Below are positions 7,186-13,995 of a stretch of DNA of 14,033 bases, one piece after another. This DNA comes from Solimonas sp036405815 (GTDB lineage Bacteria > Pseudomonadota > Gammaproteobacteria > Nevskiales > Nevskiaceae): the NCBI GenBank assembly GCA_036405815.1, contig DASWWX010000059.1, positions 1 through 14,033 on the forward strand. Reading direction: 5' to 3'. The notes under the pieces are model-generated. The model made no database searches. It saw only the letters and a list, made by a program, of their open reading frames with translations, and had not been told where the DNA came from. Within the stretch, counting starts at the first letter, position 1. The number at the start of each line of letters is the position of its first letter. Made by a program: the position numbers and the translations under genes.

Positions 7186-7872
7186 TCACGCCGAAGCCGG
7201 GCTGGCAGCCACTCGCTGTTGCAAGGCGGCGAATGCCGTATCCACCGCCGCCGCCTGATCGGCCTGCGCCGCGGCACGGTCGAAACGTGTCTGCTCGTTC
7301 AACAGTTCGGTCGCCGCTTCCACCTCCGACTCGAAGCGCGCCGCCTTGCGCGAAAGCTGGTCGAGTCGCTGTGCCCGGTCCATCGCCCGGCTGTAGTGGT
7401 CGCCGCCCTGGCTGGCGACACCCAATGCCGTCGCCGCCGCCTGATTGGCGTTGATCTGCGCGGCGCGCGCCCGCGCGCTTTCCCACTCGCGCTTGAGCTG
7501 CTCGACCTGCTCGCGCAGGTGGGAGACGCTGCGCTGCGCGGTTTCCAGCGGCGCCTCCTGCTCCTCGGCGCGACGCCGTGCAGCGACTGCGCGCTCCAGC
7601 GCGCCGCGCGCCAGATCGTCGTTGCCGGCACGCAACAGCTGTTCGGCCTTGCGCTCCCAGTCGGCGCCCTCGGCCAGGAACTGCGCGCGGCTGCGCGCCA
7701 GGCTCTTCTCCGCGCCCAGCGCGGTGACCAGCGCGCGCTGCGCGGCCTGAATGTCCTCGGACAGGTCGCGCAGCACCTGCTGCGCCATCACGTCCGGATT
7801 TTCGGCCAGGTCAAGGGAATGGTGGGCATGCGCGGTGACCAGTTCGCGGATGCGGGCGATCAGACTTGCCAT
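7186..7872 (-). CDS. PspA/IM30 (ESCRT-III-like) membrane-maintenance protein
   Basis: This 228-residue, almost wholly helical protein belongs to the PspA/IM30 (Vipp1) family, which forms rods or rings on the inner membrane, protects it against leakage and can restrain a stress activator. The first ~20 residues (ASLIARIRELVTAHAH) form an amphipathic helix, as in PspA. Then come ENPDVMAQQVLRDLSEDI, DWERKAEQLLRAGNDDLARGAL and a long coiled-coil with ARAAQINANQAAA; spacing and length (E. coli PspA has 222 residues) fit. I chose ATG 7872-7870 because GGAG at 7879-7882 lies six bases upstream; the in-frame ATG at 7884 has no ribosome site and overlaps that GGAG. No pspF, pspB or pspC gene is near, so this is not the E. 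coli-type phage-shock operon. It is the first gene of a four-gene minus-strand operon and is preceded by repeated operator-like sequences. Confidence 0.93.
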   Translation of the reverse strand: MASLIARIRELVTAHAHHSLDLAENPDVMAQQVLRDLSEDIQAAQRALVTALGAEKSLARSRAQFLAEGADWERKAEQLLRAGNDDLARGALERAVAARRRAEEQEAPLETAQRSVSHLREQVEQLKREWESARARAAQINANQAAATALGVASQGGDHYSRAMDRAQRLDQLSRKAARFESEVEAATELLNEQTRFDRAAAQADQAAAVDTAFAALQQRVAASPASA

Positions 7873-7890
7873 CGATATCTCCATAGCGCA

Positions 7891-7941
7891 TCAAATGAAC
7901 GATGCTTTTTATAGCCTCAACTGAACGATGTTCATTGTCAA
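7891..7941 (-). promoter_or_regulatory. pspA operon promoter region with repeated TGAAC operator-like sites
   Basis: Reading the minus strand toward pspA, TTGACA lies at 7941-7936 and TATAAA at 7913-7908, with 22 bases between them, too long for a normal sigma-70 promoter. TATAAA is well placed for a start about 30 bases before ATG 7872. On the plus strand TCAAATGAACGATG (7891-7904) and TCAACTGAACGATG (7917-7930) form a direct repeat with one mismatch, 26 bases apart. The second copy continues into a perfect inverted repeat, TGAAC-GAT-GTTCA (7922-7934), lying between the two promoter elements. This layout suits repressor binding that occludes RNA polymerase. A TetR-type protein is a reasonable ligand; the tetR gene next to this operon is the nearest candidate. 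Confidence 0.55.
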
Positions 7942-7978
7942 GCGGCCTCATCTGCACTCTCTCATTTCTGAATCCGAT

Positions 7979-7994
7979 TAGACGGTTACGTCTA
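7979..7994. promoter_or_regulatory. Perfect 16-bp palindrome, operator-like
   Basis: TAGACG-GTTA-CGTCTA has perfect 6-bp arms around a 4-base centre. It lies in the 222-base divergent region between pspA and the LpxH-like gene, about 100 bases from either start. TAGAC...GTCTA palindromes are known operators of some TetR-family repressors (NemR and LmrA/YxaF boxes, from memory). No T-run follows, so it is not a terminator. Which protein binds it, and which of the two genes it controls, is unknown. Confidence 0.45.
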
Positions 7995-8094
7995 TCCAGG
8001 CCGGCAAGATCAAGCCGGCGGCGACGGTCAGCGTCACGGAAATGTCATCGGATCGTCATGCCGGCAACACGGAACACGCCCAGGCTTGCGGGCG

Positions 8095-8985
8095 ATGAAA
8101 AAGAAACCGATCGCAAAATCCCGATCCGGTGCCGACGGCGGCACCCCCAGGAAGACCCGCCGTGCCGAGCGCCGCGACGGCGCCACGCACTACCGCACGA
8201 TCTGGATTTCCGACGTGCACCTGGGGACGCCGGGCTGCAAGGCCGAGCACCTGGTGGATTTCCTGAAGGCGCATACCTGCGACCGCCTGTATCTGGTGGG
8301 CGACATCATCGACGGCTGGAAACTGCGTTCCGGCTGGTACTGGCCGCAGGAGCACACCAACGTCGTGCGCAAGATCCTGACCAAGGCCAAGCGCGAGACC
8401 GAGGTCTTCTACGTCACCGGCAACCACGATGAATTCCTGCGCAAGTTCGTCGGCTACCAGCTGGAGATCGGCAACATCCGCCTGGTCAACGAACACGTGC
8501 ACGAGACCGCCGACGGCCGCAAGCTGCTGGTGATCCACGGCGACCTGTTCGACGTGATCACGCGCTATCACAAGTGGATCGCGCTGGCCGGCGATGCGAT
8601 CTACGAAGGCACGATGCGCTTCAACTACTGGTTCAACCGGGCGCGCTCGCTGCTCGGCATGCGCTACTGGTCGCTATCGGCCTTCGCCAAGCAGCACGTC
8701 AAGACCGCCGTGAACATCGTCTCGACCTTCGAGGACTCGCTGGTGCGCGAGTGCCGGCGCCGCGATCTCGACGGCGTGGTCTGCGGCCACATCCACCACG
8801 CCGACGCGCGCGATCTGGACGGCGTGACCTACTACAACTGCGGCGACTGGGTGGAGTCCTGCACGGCGCTGGCCGAAGACATGAACGGCCGCATCCAGGT
8901 CATCCGCTGGGTACAGCTCGACCATCTCAACCAGCCAACCTCGTCCAAGGTCACGCCGCTGAGCGCCGCGCGCAAGGCGGCGTAG
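8095..8985 (+). CDS. LpxH-like metallophosphoesterase (UDP-2,3-diacylglucosamine diphosphatase family)
   Basis: This 296-residue calcineurin-like phosphoesterase groups with the UDP-2,3-diacylglucosamine pyrophosphatase family (COG2908 type); LpxH members cleave UDP-2,3-diacylglucosamine to lipid X and UMP in lipid A synthesis. All metal-binding motifs are present: DVH (Asp40, His42), GDIID (Asp70), GNHD (109-112), HGD (148-150) and GHIHHA (His232, His234). It differs from E. coli LpxH (about 240 residues, GNRD) in a GNHD motif, a basic 30-residue N-terminal leader (KKKPIAKSR... KTRRAERR) and a longer C-terminal tail. The variant with SDVHLGTPGCKAE is a separate branch whose true substrate may differ, so I give no symbol. 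ATG 8095 is chosen over an in-frame TTG at 8086; the ribosome site is weak. Divergent from pspA, it may share regulatory DNA with it. Confidence 0.88.
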   Translation: MKKKPIAKSRSGADGGTPRKTRRAERRDGATHYRTIWISDVHLGTPGCKAEHLVDFLKAHTCDRLYLVGDIIDGWKLRSGWYWPQEHTNVVRKILTKAKRETEVFYVTGNHDEFLRKFVGYQLEIGNIRLVNEHVHETADGRKLLVIHGDLFDVITRYHKWIALAGDAIYEGTMRFNYWFNRARSLLGMRYWSLSAFAKQHVKTAVNIVSTFEDSLVRECRRRDLDGVVCGHIHHADARDLDGVTYYNCGDWVESCTALAEDMNGRIQVIRWVQLDHLNQPTSSKVTPLSAARKAA

Positions 8986-9071
8986 ACACGCGGCAGCTCA
9001 TCCGGCACACCAGTCGGGTTGAACCGGCGACGCCAGGGAACGCGTCCAGGCTGCTTCTCCGCGTTGCCGCG

Positions 9072-9710
9072 CTAGTTCCAGGTCTGGGTCACAGGGTCCG
9101 CGTGACGCCATAGATACCAGCAGGCCACGGTGCGGTAGGGCGCCCAGGGGCGCACGATCTTCAGCGTGCGCGTGTCCGAGAGCTTGCGGCCGCCGCCGTA
9201 GAGCTGGTTGACGCCGCGACGCAGGCCCACATCGTCCATGGCGAACAGGTCGAGCCGGTGCAGCGCAAACATCAGGAACATCTCCGCCGTCCAGCGGCCG
9301 ATGCCGGGTAGCGCGTCGAGCACCTCGATCGCCGCCTCGTCCTCCATGCGCTGCAGCTTGCGGAAATCCAGCGCCGCGCTAGCGGTCTGCGCCCCGAGAA
9401 ACTGCAGCCACTTGGCCTTGGACTGCGACAGGCCGCAGGCGCGCAACGCATCCATCTCCGCCACCGCCAGGCGCGCGGCGTCGATGCGCCCGCGCTCGCC
9501 GAAGGCCGCGACCACGCGCGCCTGGATCGTGTCGGCGGCGCGGCTGGAAATCTGCTGGCTGATGATCGACGCACACAGCACCTGGAACGGCTCGCGTCGG
9601 CGCGCGGCCAGCCCGCAGGGTCCGAACCGTTCGATCAACTCCGCCATGACCGGATCGACGGCGGCGAGATGGCGTTCGGCAAGACGCAGCTGATCCTGGA
9701 TGCGAGGCAT
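9072..9710 (-). CDS. DNA-3-methyladenine glycosylase (AlkA-like, HhH-GPD family)
   Basis: This 212-residue base-excision repair enzyme removes alkylated purines such as 3-methyladenine from DNA. The HhH-GPD fold is clear: SIISQQISSRAADTI near residues 48-62, the helix-hairpin-helix LPGIGRWTAEMF (134-145), and catalytic Asp160 in FAMDDVGLR, which lines up with E. coli AlkA Asp238. The ending KIVRPWAPYRTVACWYLWR corresponds to the AlkA WKPWRSYALLHIWY helix. It lacks AlkA's N-terminal domain, so it is the short type also seen in yeast MAG-like and many bacterial enzymes. ATG 9710-9708 gives a normal N-terminus (MPRIQDQLRLAERHLAAVDP). It is convergent with the LpxH-like gene across an 86-base gap with no clear terminator, and divergent from the VWA gene. 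Confidence 0.93.
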   Translation of the reverse strand: MPRIQDQLRLAERHLAAVDPVMAELIERFGPCGLAARRREPFQVLCASIISQQISSRAADTIQARVVAAFGERGRIDAARLAVAEMDALRACGLSQSKAKWLQFLGAQTASAALDFRKLQRMEDEAAIEVLDALPGIGRWTAEMFLMFALHRLDLFAMDDVGLRRGVNQLYGGGRKLSDTRTLKIVRPWAPYRTVACWYLWRHADPVTQTWN

Positions 9711-9780
9711 GACGTTTCGCCGGTTCGGAAGGGCGGAATCCTGGGAGCGCCCATTTGCGCAGGGCGCGCACGCTCGCCGC

Positions 9781-9786
9781 TACAAT
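9781..9786 (+). promoter_or_regulatory. Probable -10 element of the VWA gene promoter
   Basis: TACAAT in the context CGCTACAATGCC is a typical -10 hexamer for high-GC proteobacteria. A -35 at normal spacing is poor; TTGCGC at 9755-9760 is 20 bases away. If used, transcription starts near 9793, which rules out ATG 9785 as the start codon and supports GTG 9815. Confidence 0.4.
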
Positions 9787-9814
9787 GCCACAAACCTTCT
9801 CGGACCCTGCGCCC

Positions 9815-10993
9815 GTGCTGTTCACCTTCTTCTTCACGCTGCGCGAAGCCGGCCTCAAGCCCAGCCTCAAGGAATTCCTGATGCTGCTGGAAGCGCTCTC
9901 CAAGCACGTCGCGATCTTCTCGCTCGAGGACTTCTATCACCTGGCGCGCTCCGCGCTGGTCAAGGACGAGTCCCAGTTCGACCGCTTCGACCGCGCCTTT
10001 GCCGCCTACTTCAAGGGTGTGGAGGCCGTGACCGGCGAGCTGTTCTCGGAGTTGCCCGAGGACTGGCTGCGCAAGATGACGGACCGTCACTTCACCGAGG
10101 AAGAGAAGGCGAAGATCGCCGCACTCGGCGGCCTCGACAAGCTGATGGAGACGCTGAAGCAGCGTCTGGAAGAACAGAAGAAGCGCCACGAGGGCGGCAA
10201 CAAGTGGATCGGCACCAACGGCACCTCGCCGTTCGGCCACGGTGGATTCAATCCGGAAGGCATGCGCATCGGCGGACCCGGCGGCCAGAAGTCGGCGGTC
10301 AAGGTCTGGGAAAAGCGCGAGTACCGCAATCTCGACGACGGCATCGAACTCGGCACGCGCAACATCAAGGTCGCGCTGCGCCGCCTGCGCCGCTTCGCGC
10401 GCGAGGGCGCGCCGGACGTGCTGGACCTGGACGATACGATCGCCTCGACCGCGCGCAACGCCGGCTACCTGGACCTGAAGATGGTCCCCGAGCGCCACAA
10501 CGCGGTGAAGGTGCTGCTGTTCCTCGACGTCGGCGGCTCGATGGACCCGCACGTGCGGGTCTGCGAAGAATTGTTCAGCGCGGCCAAGACCGAGTTCAAG
10601 CATCTCGAATACTTCTACTTCCACAACTTCCTGTACGAGACGGTGTGGAAGGACAACGCGCGCCGCCACAGCGAGAAGATCCCGGTCTACGACATCCTTC
10701 ACAAGTACACGCCGGACTACAAGGTGATCTTCGTCGGCGATGCAACGATGAGCCCCTACGAGATCGTGCATCCGGGCGGCAGCGTCGAGCATTGGAATGA
10801 GGAAGCCGGCGCGGTGTGGATGAAGCGTGTCATGGACCAGTTCCCGCGCCTGATCTGGCTCAACCCGGAGACCGAGGACCGCTGGGACTACACGCCGTCG
10901 ATCCAGGTGACGAACGAACTGCTCGGCAAGGAGCGCATGTTCCCGATGACGCTGGCCGGGCTCGAAAAGGGCATGCGCCGCCTGACGCACTAG
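9815..10993 (+). CDS. CoxE-like VWA-domain protein
   Basis: This 392-residue protein belongs to the von Willebrand factor A / CoxE-like family (COG3825 type). Related proteins work with MoxR-type AAA+ ATPases in metal-centre assembly or protein maturation. From GTG 9815 the N-terminus reads MLFTFFFTLREAGL, as in family members, then LLEAL and FYHLARSALVKDE. The middle is charged (KRLEEQKKRHEGG), followed by a Gly-rich loop. The VWA domain begins at LLFLDVGGSM (Asp238, Ser242): the usual DxSxS metal site has Gly for the first Ser, a feature I recall as normal for this family. EEL, FKHLEYFYFHN, VIFVGDATMSPYEI and GGSVEHWNEE follow. An in-frame ATG at 9785 would add ten residues but overlaps a probable -10 TACAAT. 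No MoxR ATPase gene is adjacent. The next gene starts 31 bases after its stop, suggesting an operon. Confidence 0.92.
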   Translation: MLFTFFFTLREAGLKPSLKEFLMLLEALSKHVAIFSLEDFYHLARSALVKDESQFDRFDRAFAAYFKGVEAVTGELFSELPEDWLRKMTDRHFTEEEKAKIAALGGLDKLMETLKQRLEEQKKRHEGGNKWIGTNGTSPFGHGGFNPEGMRIGGPGGQKSAVKVWEKREYRNLDDGIELGTRNIKVALRRLRRFAREGAPDVLDLDDTIASTARNAGYLDLKMVPERHNAVKVLLFLDVGGSMDPHVRVCEELFSAAKTEFKHLEYFYFHNFLYETVWKDNARRHSEKIPVYDILHKYTPDYKVIFVGDATMSPYEIVHPGGSVEHWNEEAGAVWMKRVMDQFPRLIWLNPETEDRWDYTPSIQVTNELLGKERMFPMTLAGLEKGMRRLTH

Positions 10994-11024
10994 CGGCGCC
11001 GTGCGCGCCGCCACGGAGGACCGT

Positions 11025-12812
11025 ATGACGCGGATGCAACGGGTCTGCTGGACCACACTCGCGGTTCTGCTCGCAGCCTGCGGCGATAGCAGCAGCGTGG
11101 ACCCTGGCACCCCGGGCCCGGGCCCGAATCCCGTTCCGGTGGACATCGCGACCTGCGAGGCGATCGCCGACGAGGCCTATGTCACGCGCAACGATCTGGC
11201 CTCGGGCGCGCGCCGCGACGACGCACGCCTGCTGCTGCGCTTCGTGCAATTCACCGACGATCACATCATCGACGACGATGGCCAGGCCATCAACGGCGCC
11301 TCGTTCCTCGACCCGCTGCTGCCGACCTTCGAGTCGGCGATGCGCCTGCAGGAGGAGTACGCAGACGAAGCGCTCAACGAGATGATCGTGGCGACCAACG
11401 ACTGCCACGCGCGTCACCCGGCCGAGTTCATGATCGTCACCGGCGACAGCGCCGACCTGACCACGCTGGCGGAGACGCGTCGCTTCATCGACAACCTCGA
11501 CGGCCACCACGACCAGCTCAGCGCCTTCGAGCTGGCCTGCCGTGCCGCGCTGCCGGACGGCGCGCCCGAGGCGCTGGCCGATCTGCAGTGCACGCGCTAC
11601 ACCGGCCGCGGCGTCGCCGACACGCAGTCGCCCGATCCCGATCCAGGCGATCCCAGCTACCAGCTCGTCGCCACGCGCATGCTGCGGCAGCTGCTGGACA
11701 CCGAGCGCGCGGCGCTGACCGGACGCGCCGCTGACGGTTCGGTCGATCCCACACGCCAGACCGCGACGCGCTCGCCCGGCATGCCGGAAGTGCTGCGCTG
11801 CGACGAGGGGCCGGGCTGCGCCAACGTCGCGCTGCGGATGCCATGGGTCGTGGCCTTCGGCAATCACGATGGCTACCTGCGCGGCACGGTGGCGGTCACC
11901 ACGCCGTTCAACGAGATCTCGCAGATCACCGGCCGCCGCTACCTGTTCGAGCAGCACGAGTTCATCGACGAGTTCTTCCAGACGCAGCCGCTGCCCGGCC
12001 CGATCGGCCACGGCTTTCAACATGCGGACCTGGCGCGCCGCATCGACGACGATCCGCGCAACGACGGCTACTACGCCTTCGACGCCGGCGACGGCGCTGT
12101 GCGCATCATCGTGCTCAACACGGTGGTGGACGGCGTCGATCCGCGCATCCCGCTCGACATCCTGCGCAACCCGTTCGCGCTGTCCGATGGCGGCATCGAC
12201 CGCGCGCAGTTCGACTGGATCAAGACCGAGCTGGCCGCCTCGCGCGCCCGCGGCCAGCTGGCGCTGGCGTTTTCGCATCATCCAGACCTGACCTTCGCCG
12301 AGTTCGGTGCCTTCGCCGCACTGCTGCCGATCGAGGTCACCGCCGCCGAACTGAACGCCGAGCTGGCGAGCTGGCCGCACGTCGTGGCCTGGGTCGCCGG
12401 CCATACGCATCGTCACCGCGTGCGCGCCTTCACCGTCGCCGACGGTCGCGGCAGCAACGGCGCGATCGAGACCGCCGTCGATTGCAAGGAACCGGGCACC
12501 TGTCACGGCTTCTGGCAGATCGAGAGCGCGTCGCTGATCGACCACCCGCAGGAGCAGCGCCTGCTGGAGCTGTTCGACAACGGCGACGGCAGCGGCACGA
12601 TCCGCGCCTCGGTGCTGCAGCACCGCTATGAACGCTCGAAGGCGCTGGCCGAGGCCGACGACCGCTGCGCGCTGTACCTGAGCGATCCGGCGGCGGTGGC
12701 GGCGCTGGTCACCGAGGCCGACCTGGCGGCGCTGTGCGCCCAGGGCGGCAGCCGCGTCGGCGAGCCCCAGGATCGCAACGTCGAACTGATGTTTCGGATG
12801 CCGCCCGGCTAG
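11025..12812 (+). CDS. Lipoprotein metallophosphoesterase (calcineurin-like)
   Basis: This 595-residue secreted metallophosphoesterase starts at ATG 11025 with GGAGGA (11015-11020) four bases before it; a GTG at 11001 would overlap that site. A short signal peptide ends in lipobox LLAAC (Cys19), then a Ser/Asp/Gly/Pro linker (21-39). Metal motifs: DDH (Asp78, His80), GDSAD (140-144), GNHDG (279-283), SHHP (417-420) and GHTHRH (459-464). Between GDSAD and GNHD lies a long insertion (about residues 145-272) with two Cys pairs. The layout matches the large extracytoplasmic metallophosphoesterases of actinobacteria and proteobacteria (TIGR03767/TIGR03768-like); substrate is unknown, and phosphodiester or phosphomonoester cleavage outside the cytoplasm is the family-level expectation. 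The sequence shows no membrane helix besides the signal. It lies between the VWA gene (31 bases upstream) and the MAPEG gene (29 bases downstream). Confidence 0.9.
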   Translation: MTRMQRVCWTTLAVLLAACGDSSSVDPGTPGPGPNPVPVDIATCEAIADEAYVTRNDLASGARRDDARLLLRFVQFTDDHIIDDDGQAINGASFLDPLLPTFESAMRLQEEYADEALNEMIVATNDCHARHPAEFMIVTGDSADLTTLAETRRFIDNLDGHHDQLSAFELACRAALPDGAPEALADLQCTRYTGRGVADTQSPDPDPGDPSYQLVATRMLRQLLDTERAALTGRAADGSVDPTRQTATRSPGMPEVLRCDEGPGCANVALRMPWVVAFGNHDGYLRGTVAVTTPFNEISQITGRRYLFEQHEFIDEFFQTQPLPGPIGHGFQHADLARRIDDDPRNDGYYAFDAGDGAVRIIVLNTVVDGVDPRIPLDILRNPFALSDGGIDRAQFDWIKTELAASRARGQLALAFSHHPDLTFAEFGAFAALLPIEVTAAELNAELASWPHVVAWVAGHTHRHRVRAFTVADGRGSNGAIETAVDCKEPGTCHGFWQIESASLIDHPQEQRLLELFDNGDGSGTIRASVLQHRYERSKALAEADDRCALYLSDPAAVAALVTEADLAALCAQGGSRVGEPQDRNVELMFRMPPG

Positions 12813-12815
12813 AAT
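12810..12815 (+). promoter_or_regulatory. Possible -10 element for the MAPEG-sanA pair
   Basis: TAGAAT in GGCTAGAATCGG overlaps the stop of the upstream gene and differs from TATAAT at one base. CTGATG, 18 bases upstream (12786-12791), is a weak -35. It would give a leader of about 20 bases to ATG 12842 and allow the pair to be transcribed separately. Sequence-only call. Confidence 0.35.
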
Positions 12816-12841
12816 CGGGCCTCAACACGGGGAGAATGCAG

Positions 12842-13243
12842 ATGACGGGCATGATGGCGTTGATCGGTTTCGCGGGCTGGACGCTGCTGATGGTGTTCCT
12901 AGCCGTCGGCTGGCGTGTGGTCGAGGTGCTGCGCGGCAAGTCCGCTGCCAGCTGGGGCCGCGGCACGGCCATCGAGGTGCCCGGCATCGTCAAGCGCGCC
13001 GAGCATGCACACCTGAACTGTCTGGAGAACCTGCCGATCTTCGCGGTCATCGTCCTGGCCGCCGCTGCACTCGGCAAGAGCGCCGGCGTCGACGCGCTCG
13101 CCGCCTGGGTGCTGTACGCGCGCATCGGCCAGAGCGTCACCCACCTGCTCGGCACCTCGCACTGGCTGGTGCTGATCCGCGCCACGTTCTTCGGCGTCCA
13201 GATCGCGCTGTTCGTGTGGATGCTGTGGGGCCTGGTGGCCTGA
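12842..13243 (+). CDS. MAPEG-family membrane protein
   Basis: This 133-residue integral membrane protein belongs to the MAPEG family (microsomal glutathione transferase / leukotriene synthase fold). GGGGAG ending at 12834 sets the start: ATG 12842 is seven bases away, whereas ATG 12836 is only one base away. The signature RAEHAHLNCLENLPIF (residues 52-67) carries the conserved Arg, His, Asn, Glu and Pro. Four hydrophobic helices are evident at about 5-27, 63-78, 84-106 and 111-131. Eukaryotic members conjugate or isomerise with glutathione; many bacterial MAPEG proteins have no tested function, so detoxification of lipophilic compounds is only a suggestion. Its TGA overlaps the next ATG (TGATG), so it is translationally coupled to sanA. 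Confidence 0.92.
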   Translation: MTGMMALIGFAGWTLLMVFLAVGWRVVEVLRGKSAASWGRGTAIEVPGIVKRAEHAHLNCLENLPIFAVIVLAAAALGKSAGVDALAAWVLYARIGQSVTHLLGTSHWLVLIRATFFGVQIALFVWMLWGLVA

Positions 13244-13920
13244 TGCGACCGTCGGTCCGCCGCGCGATCCAACGCTGGCTGGTGTTCGGCATCGTCATGG
13301 TGCCGGTGCTGGTGCTGCTCAGTAATCGCTGGGTCATCAACAGCACCGACGCCTATATCTATCGGGACCTGGCACTGCTGCCGGCCAACGAGGTCGGCGT
13401 GGTGCTGGGCACCAGCAGGTACCTGCAGAGCGGCAAGCCGAGCCCGGAGTTCAACGGCCGTATCCAGGCCGCGGCCGAGCTGTACCGGGCCGGCAAGCTT
13501 CGGCATCTGATCGTCAGCGGCGCCAATCCGGACAGCACCTACAACGAACCGCGCGCGATGTATCGCGAGCTGGTCAAGCTGGGCGTGCCGGAAAGCGCGA
13601 TCACCATGGACTTCGCGGGCTTCCGCACCTTCGATTCCATCGTGCGGGCGCAAGCGGTGTTCGGCCTGTCGAACTTCACGGTCATCACGCAGCGCTACCA
13701 CAGCTATCGGGCCGTGTTCATCGCCCGCAAGATGAATCTCAAGGTTGTCGCCTTCCTGGCACCGGCACGCAGCGACGGCAGCCCCGGGGTACGCAACCCA
13801 CCGCGCGAGATTCTGGCGCGCGTCAACGCGGTGCTCGACGTGTTCCTGTTCGGCACGCAGCCGAAGTTCCTGGGCCAGCCCGAGCTGATTCCGCTGGCAC
13901 CCGAAGCCGAAGGCGCCTGA
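13243..13920 (+). CDS. sanA: SanA, ElyC/SanA/YdcF family envelope protein
   Basis: This 225-residue protein has one N-terminal membrane helix (about residues 15-30, VFGIVMVPVLVLLS) and a DUF218 domain outside the cytoplasmic face. It lines up well with E. coli SanA: YIYRDLALLPANEVGVVLGTSRY, FNGRIQAAAELYRAGK, LIVSGANPDSTYNEPRAM, DFAGFRTFDSIVRA, ITQRYHSYRAVFIARKM, and the ending FGTQPKFLGQPELIPL. SanA was identified for vancomycin permeability at raised temperature in E. coli and is thought to act in envelope/peptidoglycan barrier function; its reaction is unknown. The ATG overlaps the MAPEG stop as TGATG. An upstream in-frame start at 13216 is unlikely because it lies inside the MAPEG coding region. 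The gene ends 75 bases before a strong terminator. Confidence 0.93.
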   Translation: MRPSVRRAIQRWLVFGIVMVPVLVLLSNRWVINSTDAYIYRDLALLPANEVGVVLGTSRYLQSGKPSPEFNGRIQAAAELYRAGKLRHLIVSGANPDSTYNEPRAMYRELVKLGVPESAITMDFAGFRTFDSIVRAQAVFGLSNFTVITQRYHSYRAVFIARKMNLKVVAFLAPARSDGSPGVRNPPREILARVNAVLDVFLFGTQPKFLGQPELIPLAPEAEGA

Positions 13921-13995
13921 GCGGTCGGCGGCAGCGCACTGGCGCCTGTCGTCGCTGGCAGCACCGCCGTCAATCACCCGCTCGTTGAGTCGGGC

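Noticed and set aside
6326..7258. 310-codon plus-strand open frame across the lipoprotein, yiaAB-like and microprotein region
   Set aside because: It overlaps three minus-strand frames with family matches or operon spacing; its product is Arg/Ala/Pro-rich low-complexity sequence.
8001..8068. Repeated GCCGGC hexamers in the pspA/LpxH-like intergenic region
   Set aside because: GCCGGC is a self-complementary GC-rich hexamer common in such genomes, and the copies have no regular spacing or T-run.
8986..9071. A terminator between the convergent LpxH-like and glycosylase genes
   Set aside because: Only short imperfect GC stems without a T-run are present; nothing else is visible in this 86-base gap.
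9635..11146. 503-codon open frame antisense to the VWA gene
   Set aside because: The sense strand encodes a well-matched VWA protein; the antisense product is Arg/Val/His-rich without motifs.
10860..12623. 587-codon open frame antisense to the lipoprotein metallophosphoesterase
   Set aside because: The plus-strand gene has all metal motifs, a lipobox and a strong ribosome site; the antisense product has none of these.
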